Source of the DNA: Actinomycetota bacterium
GTDB taxonomy: Bacteria; Actinomycetota; Thermoleophilia; RBG-16-64-13
Direction of reading: 5' to 3'
Length of the DNA: 10,850 bases
NCBI GenBank assembly: GCA_023488925.1
Contig: JAMDDA010000189.1
Span: 1-10,850 of the forward strand
Of this stretch, positions 6,282-10,850 are shown piece by piece (within the stretch, counting starts at the first letter, position 1; each line of letters starts with the position of its first letter). A model generated the notes under the pieces. It searched no databases, was not told the DNA's origin, and was given only the letters and a program-made list of their open reading frames with translations. Both the position numbers and the translations under genes were made by a program.

Positions 6282-7844
6282 TCACGACCTCGGCAGCAAG
6301 TCACGTCTTCCGGTGGCGAGGGGAGCTTCGCTCAGAGACTCAGCGGGGCCACCGGCTGACCGTAGCGGTCCCAGTAGGTGGCCGACGTCGTCGAGGTTCG
6401 CCAGATTAGAGACCTCCGCCAAGAGACGAAGGACCACGTCCTCGGGAAGCACGGTCAAGGCCAAGCTGCGGAACTTCTCCTCGAGCTCCTCGTCCGTGAG
6501 CGGGTTCTCAGGGTCTCCCTTCGGCGTGTCCACCCGTTGTGCGAAGTGAGCTCCGGTTGTGGTATCGACCTCCACCCACGAGGGCCAATACCGCGGATAC
6601 AGGGTGTCCAGTGATGGATCGACTACCAGGCTGACCCGTTCCATGAGATCGGCGATCCGTGCATCTCGGAGGGCTGTCGCGGTGAAGGCGTCGAGGTCGA
6701 GGCGTCCGCGGAGCGCTGCCTGAGCAAGACAGAACGGCATGCTGAACTTGGCTGACCATGGATCGACCGGCGTGACGTCTTTCAGTCGGTCGTACGCGCC
6801 TGAGTAGACGTGCGCCGTGATCCTGGCCAGGTCGTCCGCCCGGAGCCCATGTGTGCGCATGAGCAAGAGGAGAGCATCCACTGCCGGGTGGGTATGCCTG
6901 CACGACGCGTGATACTTGATGGAGACCTCCGGTGTCTTGAACGTCTCGAACGCAAAGGCGGTTCCCGCCCCGGCCTCCGCCGTCGCCACCGACCCCACGC
7001 CGGTGAGCAGTTTCTCGAGTTGGCGAGTCCGCAGGCCGTCGTCAGCGTGGCTAGGGCCGGCTCCTTCAGCAGTCGTAGCCGCCAGGAGCCCCCTGGGGCC
7101 GGTGATGCCTTTCTCCGGGCCGGTGAAGCCCTGTGCTGCCAGGTAGGCGGAGAGACCGCCATCGAAAGCGGCCTTGGCGCTGTGCAGCTGTTTGCTCATC
7201 GCCCCCTCGACCAGAAACTGCCAGAGACCGGCAGCCTGCGTGGCGGCGCTGCCCAGTGCCCAGAGCATCCGCTGTGGGTCCAAACCGAGGAGATGGCCGG
7301 CCGCGACCGCCGCGCCAAAGGTGCCCGCGGTACCCGTCGTGTGGAAGTACATATAGTGCTCGGGCCCAAGGGCCTCGCCTATCCGGAGCGACACCTCGTA
7401 TCCGGCGACCGCAGCTGTGAGGAAACTCGGTCCGTCCGCCCCGATGGATTCGGCCACGGCGAGCGCCGCTGGGAAAACGCAAGTTCCCGGGTGATAGATG
7501 GAGGCGTTGTGCAGGTCATCCATCTCCACGACGTGGCTGGCTGAGGCGTTGAGGAGCGCGGCCGCAAGGGGCCGTGCTGCCGCGAAGAAGGGGATCACGG
7601 TCGCCTCCCCTGAAAGCGCGCTCGCTCCCTCATGGTCGTGGGCGATCCAGCCCTGTTCTTCAGCGACGCGGGCGAGCAATCCGGCCGGCGCGGCCCGGGA
7701 TCCTGCCAGCGCAGACGCCAGCCAATCAAGGAACAGTCGGCGCGCGCTGACCCGAGTGTCCTCAGGCAGATCGCTCCATCGGAGCCCGGCTGCAGCCGTC
7801 GCCAAAGCGCGCTCAGGGTGCTTCGACTCCGCTTGTCTGTTCAT
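6282..7844 (-). CDS. MmgE/PrpD family protein
   Basis: This protein is about 520 residues. It is read from ATG 7844; GTG 7847 is directly upstream in frame and AGGGA precedes both. It stops at TGA 6282-6284, essentially overlapping the start of the SdhA-like gene. Family hallmarks are HVVEMDDLHNASIYHPGT (about 104-121, matching the usual 'HxxDxDDxH...HP' segment), GTFGAAVAAGHLLGLD (about 174-189), MSKQLHSAKAAFDG (about 216-229, the 'MxKxLHxGxAA' helix), and SCRHTHPAVDA (about 314-324). Known members include 2-methylcitrate dehydratase, cis-aconitate decarboxylase and iminodisuccinate epimerase, so the family acts on small di- and tricarboxylates. The protein is longer than the usual 450 or so: the extra length lies before the CRHTHP motif and in a tail of about 40 residues after NLANLDDVGHLL. 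Among a SdhA-like and a CitE-like enzyme, a hydratase/dehydratase for a C4-C6 acid is the natural guess. The exact reaction cannot be read from sequence. Confidence 0.88.
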   Translation of the reverse strand: MNRQAESKHPERALATAAAGLRWSDLPEDTRVSARRLFLDWLASALAGSRAAPAGLLARVAEEQGWIAHDHEGASALSGEATVIPFFAAARPLAAALLNASASHVVEMDDLHNASIYHPGTCVFPAALAVAESIGADGPSFLTAAVAGYEVSLRIGEALGPEHYMYFHTTGTAGTFGAAVAAGHLLGLDPQRMLWALGSAATQAAGLWQFLVEGAMSKQLHSAKAAFDGGLSAYLAAQGFTGPEKGITGPRGLLAATTAEGAGPSHADDGLRTRQLEKLLTGVGSVATAEAGAGTAFAFETFKTPEVSIKYHASCRHTHPAVDALLLLMRTHGLRADDLARITAHVYSGAYDRLKDVTPVDPWSAKFSMPFCLAQAALRGRLDLDAFTATALRDARIADLMERVSLVVDPSLDTLYPRYWPSWVEVDTTTGAHFAQRVDTPKGDPENPLTDEELEEKFRSLALTVLPEDVVLRLLAEVSNLANLDDVGHLLGPLRSAGGPAESLSEAPLATGRRDLLPRS

Positions 7845-7880
7845 CACTCCCTACCCCGTTGGTTTGGAAACTCAAAGAGC

Positions 7881-8780
7881 CTAGCGCTGCGAGCCGGAGG
7901 GTCTCGGACCGCCTTGCAGAGCGCTGCTGCCATCCCGCTCGGCTCGGGCGACCAGCCTGCGCGCCCGCTCGACAACTGGAGCGTCGAGCATCTTCCCGTC
8001 CAGTGAGACGACTCCCGAACCCGCTGCTTCGAAGGTCTCGACGACGCGGCGGGCTTGGGCGATTTCTTCTTGCTTTGGCGAAAAAGCCTCATGGATCGCG
8101 ACGATCTGCGCCGGGTGGATGGCCAGTTTGCCCGTATAGCCGAGGTCTCGCATCTGCCGGCATTCCCGTGCCAACCCGTCGGTGTCCCGCACGTCGGTCC
8201 AGACGGTGTCGACAGCCTGCTTGCCTGCCGCCGCCGCGGCGGTCACCAGCATGCCTCGGGCGAAATCCAGCTCCCGCCCCTCAGGTGTGCGACGTGCTCC
8301 CAGAGCAAGGGAGAGATCCTCGCCTCCCAGGCAGAGGGCGCATACCCGTGCAGCTCTGGCGAGAGATGCCGCGTTCAGGACGCCGCGGGGCGTCTCGACC
8401 AGCGGTGCGACCTCGATGCTGCCTGGCTCCAGTCCGGCCCGCTTCTCCTCCTCCCGGAGGACGGCATCAAGGGCCTCGATCTGGGCGCGGTTCTCCGCCT
8501 TGGGCAACACGATCCCCGTGAGACCTGGGCGGACCAGAGCGGAGAGGTCCTCGCGGCCCATACTTGTCTCGAGCGGGTTGATCCGCACGAAGACCTGAGC
8601 ACGGATGCCGCCTGCGCTGACCGCCTCGGAGCAGAGTCGGCGAGCCTCGCTCTTGAGGTGAGGAGCGACGGCGTCCTCCAGGTCGAGGATGACGGCGTCG
8701 GCCTCGAGGGCTGGGGCCTTGCCGAGCATCTTCTCGCTGCTCCCCGGAATGAACAGCCAGCTTCGGTTCGCATCACCCAT
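7881..8780 (-). CDS. CitE-like HpcH/HpaI-superfamily lyase (malyl-/citramalyl-CoA lyase type)
   Basis: The protein is 299 residues from ATG 8780, which has GGAGG eight bases upstream. An earlier in-frame ATG at 8798 has no well-placed ribosome binding site and adds six residues. The domain is an Mg-dependent TIM barrel: SWLFIPGSSEKM (about 7-18), DAVILDLEDAV (about 28-38), VFVRINP (Arg about 66), APLVETPRG with metal-binding Glu about 129, CLGGEDLSLALG with metal-binding Asp about 155, and KLAIHPAQI (about 218-226). Family members cleave or form C-C bonds of 3-hydroxyacyl-CoA esters such as citryl-, malyl-, citramalyl- and methylmalyl-CoA. It stands 28 bp after the ferredoxin-like gene and downstream of the ligase pair. 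Ligase plus lyase suggests that a hydroxy dicarboxylate is activated and then split to acetyl-CoA (or propionyl-CoA) and an oxo acid. No CitD/CitF-like genes are present, so it is not an ordinary citrate lyase subunit. Confidence 0.88.
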   Translation of the reverse strand: MGDANRSWLFIPGSSEKMLGKAPALEADAVILDLEDAVAPHLKSEARRLCSEAVSAGGIRAQVFVRINPLETSMGREDLSALVRPGLTGIVLPKAENRAQIEALDAVLREEEKRAGLEPGSIEVAPLVETPRGVLNAASLARAARVCALCLGGEDLSLALGARRTPEGRELDFARGMLVTAAAAAGKQAVDTVWTDVRDTDGLARECRQMRDLGYTGKLAIHPAQIVAIHEAFSPKQEEIAQARRVVETFEAAGSGVVSLDGKMLDAPVVERARRLVARAERDGSSALQGGPRPSGSQR

Positions 8781-8808
8781 CCCGAGCGCCTCCAGCATCC
8801 TCGATTTC

Positions 8809-9018
8809 TCAGTAGAGCTTCTCGACTACGACCGCCTCTGGGACGGCTTCCCAACAGAGGCCGCAGAGGGTACATTCGTCCACATTCTCCTCCGCGATGA
8901 CAACTCGGCCTTCCTCCTCCCTGAAGATGTCGACCGGACACGTGCTGAGAAGGACCCGGCAGCCGTCGTAGCGGCTACAGGCCTGTTCGTCGAGTCTTAC
9001 GCTGATGAAGATGGCCAT
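8809..9018 (-). CDS. Small ferredoxin-like iron-sulfur protein (one probable cluster)
   Basis: This is a 69-residue protein from ATG 9018, with GGGAGGAG four to five bases upstream. It has two ferredoxin-like halves. The second half has CTLCGLC (Cys49/52/55) followed by WEAVP, where the usual fourth cysteine before Pro is Val59. The first half keeps CPVDIF (Cys27), but its other cysteines are at 14 and 20 with non-standard spacing (C-x5-C-x6-CP). In 2[4Fe-4S] ferredoxins, the 'CP' cysteine of one half completes the cluster of the other half. Cys49/52/55 plus Cys27 could therefore still bind one [4Fe-4S] cluster, while the second cluster looks lost or altered. It lies 61 bp after the ligase alpha gene and before the lyase. 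A role as electron carrier for the SdhA-like/FrhB-like pair is inferred. Confidence 0.82.
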   Translation of the reverse strand: MAIFISVRLDEQACSRYDGCRVLLSTCPVDIFREEEGRVVIAEENVDECTLCGLCWEAVPEAVVVEKLY

Positions 9019-9079
9019 GGCTCCTCCCGGTCGCCACGCGAGGTCGTGTTACTGCCCGCTCCGCTGCGCTCTTGCCTGC

Positions 9080-9976
9080 TCACGAAAGGGCCTCCCGGAC
9101 CATCTCCGGTAGCCTCGAGAGCTCCTCGACCACTGTGACTCCGGCCTCGCGGAGCGTGCGGGCTTTCGCTTCCGTGGTATCCGCGTCCGAGCGCACCAGG
9201 GTGGCGGCGTGTCCGAAGCGCACCCCTCGCATTTCGTCCACGAACTTGCCCGCGATGAAGCAGAAGATTGGCAGATGGGTGGAGGTCTCGCGCAACCGGT
9301 CGGCCAGGGCCTTCTCCATGCCCCCGCCGGGCTCGGTGAAGAGGACGAGCGCTTCGGTCTCGGGGTCTGCATCGAAGTCGGTCACCAAGTCCGCGAACTG
9401 CGTGCCGACGATCGGATCTCCCCCAATGGAGACGCAAGTGGACTGGCCCAGGCCCGCCACGGTCAGCAGATTGGCGATCTCCGTCGTCATCCCGCCCGAG
9501 CGACTCATGATGCCCACCGGCCCCGGTGTGTAGCTCTTACGGACGTCCTGGGCGGGTCCGCCTACCATGCCGAGACGGCTCTTGCCCGGGCTGATCACTC
9601 CCAAGGAGTTCGGCCCGATCAACCGGGCCCCGCGCAGACGGCAGAGGTCGATGACCTCGATCACATCCCTTCTCGGGACGCGCTCCGTTACAATCAGCAG
9701 AAGGCGGATGCCGTTTTCGATAGCTTCGAACGCGGCGTCCTTTACGAAGGCAGGGGGAACGGAGATCACCGACGCATCCACAGGAAAACGCTCGGTGAGC
9801 TCGCGAACAGTGTCGGTCACGGGCAGGCCGAACACCTCCTGACCACCCTTTCCCGGAGTGACTCCGCCGAGGATGCGGGCGCCGTAGTCGAGCGAGTCCT
9901 TGGTGAACGACGCCGCCTCGCGTCCGGTGATGCCCTGCACGATAATGGTTGTGTCGCTGTCAACCAGGATCGCCAC
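9080..9976 (-). CDS. Succinyl-CoA-ligase-like acyl-CoA synthetase, alpha subunit
   Basis: This 298-residue SucD-family protein starts at GTG 9976, one base after the TGA of the beta subunit, with GAGGAG within the end of that gene. It has an N-terminal CoA-binding Rossmann domain (IIVQGITGRE, 11-20; GGVTPGKGG, 37-45) and GPNSLGVISPGK (121-132). The ligase domain has GIMSRSGGMTTEIA (155-168), GQSTCVSIGGDP (177-188), a catalytic Glu in FTEPGGG (Glu215), and the phosphohistidine in RFGHA (His256). All catalytic positions are present, so it should be active. The usual GPNCPG of SucD is GPNSLG, and the region after the active His lacks the AGGKGTA run of true SucD (here ATLVRSDADT). This points to a paralogue with another acid substrate, such as malate, citramalate or citrate, rather than the TCA-cycle enzyme. 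Confidence 0.9.
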   Translation of the reverse strand: MAILVDSDTTIIVQGITGREAASFTKDSLDYGARILGGVTPGKGGQEVFGLPVTDTVRELTERFPVDASVISVPPAFVKDAAFEAIENGIRLLLIVTERVPRRDVIEVIDLCRLRGARLIGPNSLGVISPGKSRLGMVGGPAQDVRKSYTPGPVGIMSRSGGMTTEIANLLTVAGLGQSTCVSIGGDPIVGTQFADLVTDFDADPETEALVLFTEPGGGMEKALADRLRETSTHLPIFCFIAGKFVDEMRGVRFGHAATLVRSDADTTEAKARTLREAGVTVVEELSRLPEMVREALS

Positions 9977-9977
9977 G

Positions 9978-10850
9978 TCATCTCTCCTCAGCGGTCACAG
10001 CCCGACGGGCTGCCTCGTCGATGGATACGGTCCGATCCACATAGGGCACACCGTACTTGCGAAGGATGGCGAAGCCGTCAGCCTCCCAAGCCCCGGGTAC
10101 CCTGAAGATGGCCACTCTCTCCGCCGGCTCCAGTCCCAGCTCAAGCATGGCCTTCACCACCCCTCGCGCCACGAGGTCGACCCGTGTGTTGGATACCACA
10201 TTCATGATGACTGCCAGCCGCTCCACACCGGGCTTGCTCATGATGAGCTTCGTGAGTTCCTTGACCTTCCAGACTGAAGGGTTGCCCCCGATCTCGCAGT
10301 AGTTGGCCGGCGTTCCGCCGTGTCGCCGGATGGCGTCGAAAGCCGTCAGACTGGCCCCGCCTCCGCCGATGAGCAGCCCCAGGTTTCCGTCGAATGCCAC
10401 CATCCTTCCGGCTACGCCGCGGTGGTCGGCTGTATCGATCTCTGCTGCTCTGCGCTCGAACTCCGACCGAGCCCGTTCGTCGGCGTTCCGAGTATCGAGA
10501 CTCCAGGCTGAGACCAGGTCCCTGTGCCTGTAGAGAGCATCCTCATCCAGGTCGATGTGCGCATCGAGAGCCAGGAGCTCCCCGGTCTTGGCCACGGCCA
10601 GAGGGTTGATTTCGGCCAGGGTGCAGTCGTACTCGGCGAAGAGGGTGGCCAGTCGCGCCAACGTATCGGTCATCCGCGAGAGAAGCTTGCCTCTGACGCC
10701 TGCGGCCGCCAGCAGCTCCTTGAAGCGGAACGGGGAAAGTGGAGGCACCAGGGGGAACGTTGCCTTGGTGATCGTGTCGGCTTCCTCGACGTCGACCCCG
10801 CCCGCTCGGCTGTAGATCGCGACGGGTGCTTTGGCGGCCGAATCGTAGGT
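9978..10850 (-). CDS. Succinyl-CoA-ligase-like acyl-CoA synthetase, beta subunit (5' end outside window)
   Basis: The frame is open from the right edge (residues TYDSAAKAPVAIYSRAGG) to TGA 9978-9980. About 290 residues are visible, and the N-terminal part of the ATP-grasp domain is missing. SucC-family landmarks are SRAGGVDVEE, CTLAEINPL (ATP-grasp metal site), LLALDAHIDLDEDALYRH, then the ligase domain with FDGNLGLLIGGGGASLTAFD, GGTPANYCEIGGNPS and VIMNVVSNTRVDLVARG. E. coli-type SucC has a VNGAGLAM-like loop and an LDVGGGA-like loop where this protein has IGGGGAS and CEIGGNPS. It is therefore a divergent paralogue. A GTG at 10748 is an internal codon, not the start. It forms a heteromer with the alpha subunit next to it and is the first visible gene of the operon. 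Confidence 0.88.
   Translation of the reverse strand, partial: TYDSAAKAPVAIYSRAGGVDVEEADTITKATFPLVPPLSPFRFKELLAAAGVRGKLLSRMTDTLARLATLFAEYDCTLAEINPLAVAKTGELLALDAHIDLDEDALYRHRDLVSAWSLDTRNADERARSEFERRAAEIDTADHRGVAGRMVAFDGNLGLLIGGGGASLTAFDAIRRHGGTPANYCEIGGNPSVWKVKELTKLIMSKPGVERLAVIMNVVSNTRVDLVARGVVKAMLELGLEPAERVAIFRVPGAWEADGFAILRKYGVPYVDRTVSIDEAARRAVTAEER

Noticed and set aside
5158..6549. 463-codon open frame on the plus strand opposite the SdhA-like and MmgE/PrpD genes
   Set aside because: It spans two well-supported minus-strand genes, has no recognisable domain, and is the kind of antisense frame that high GC third positions produce.
6810..7544. 244-codon plus-strand frame opposite the MmgE/PrpD gene
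   Set aside because: Overlaps conserved family motifs on the other strand and shows no domain of its own.
9209..10105. 298-codon plus-strand open frame opposite the ligase genes
   Set aside because: Antisense shadow of the conserved SucD/SucC-like proteins; no family motif.
1..10850. CRISPR arrays, tRNA, rRNA or riboswitches
   Set aside because: No regularly spaced repeats, cloverleaf-like sequences or known RNA signatures were seen on either strand.

Overview
The window is GC-rich DNA of bacterial type. GTG starts, short intergenic gaps and long antisense shadow frames all fit a high-GC genome. It has two parts: an insertion-sequence graveyard (about 1-1712) and a single eight-gene minus-strand operon (1750 to beyond the right edge at 10850). 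No rRNA or tRNA marker is present, so I cannot place the organism. The gene mix (SdhA-like, SucCD-like, CitE-like, MmgE/PrpD and FrhB-like proteins plus N-acyl-D-amino-acid deacylase) would suit an uncultured soil or subsurface lineage, but that is only an impression.

Left part. Bases 2-88 (+) encode the last 28 residues of an IS110-family transposase that enters from outside the window. It ends within about 10 bases of a decayed IS1634-type (IS4-like) DDE transposase gene on the minus strand (about 92-1482). That gene has lost its C-terminus at the IS110 junction and carries two single-base frameshifts. Between it and the operon lie an imperfect inverted repeat (1566-1623) and a 28-codon open segment (1629-1712, +) that may be another transposase tail.

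Right part, in transcription order (right to left): succinyl-CoA-ligase-like beta subunit (5' end outside the window), its alpha subunit, a 69-residue ferredoxin-like protein, a CitE/malyl-CoA-lyase-like protein, an MmgE/PrpD protein, an SdhA/FrdA flavoprotein, an FrhB-type iron-sulfur protein, and an amidohydrolase of the N-acyl-D-amino-acid deacylase family. All are on the same strand, with gaps between 71 bp and a few bases or an overlap, so one transcript is likely. The promoter is not in the window.

How they may work together (inference). The ligase pair next to a CitE-type lyase resembles the malate-CoA ligase plus malyl-CoA lyase logic of the serine cycle: a dicarboxylic hydroxy acid is activated to its CoA thioester and then split to acetyl-CoA plus a 2-oxo acid. 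MmgE/PrpD proteins act on tri- and dicarboxylates (dehydration, decarboxylation or epimerisation), and the SdhA-like flavoprotein interconverts a saturated and an unsaturated dicarboxylate. A compact route would be: amide or N-acyl precursor -> dicarboxylate (amidohydrolase) -> unsaturated acid (SdhA-like) -> hydroxy acid (MmgE/PrpD) -> CoA ester (ligase) -> acetyl-CoA plus oxo acid (CitE-like). The SdhA-like protein has no SdhB/C/D partners in the window. The FrhB-like protein and the small ferredoxin are the obvious candidate electron partners. I do not recognise this gene set as a described pathway, and it is the most interesting part of the window.
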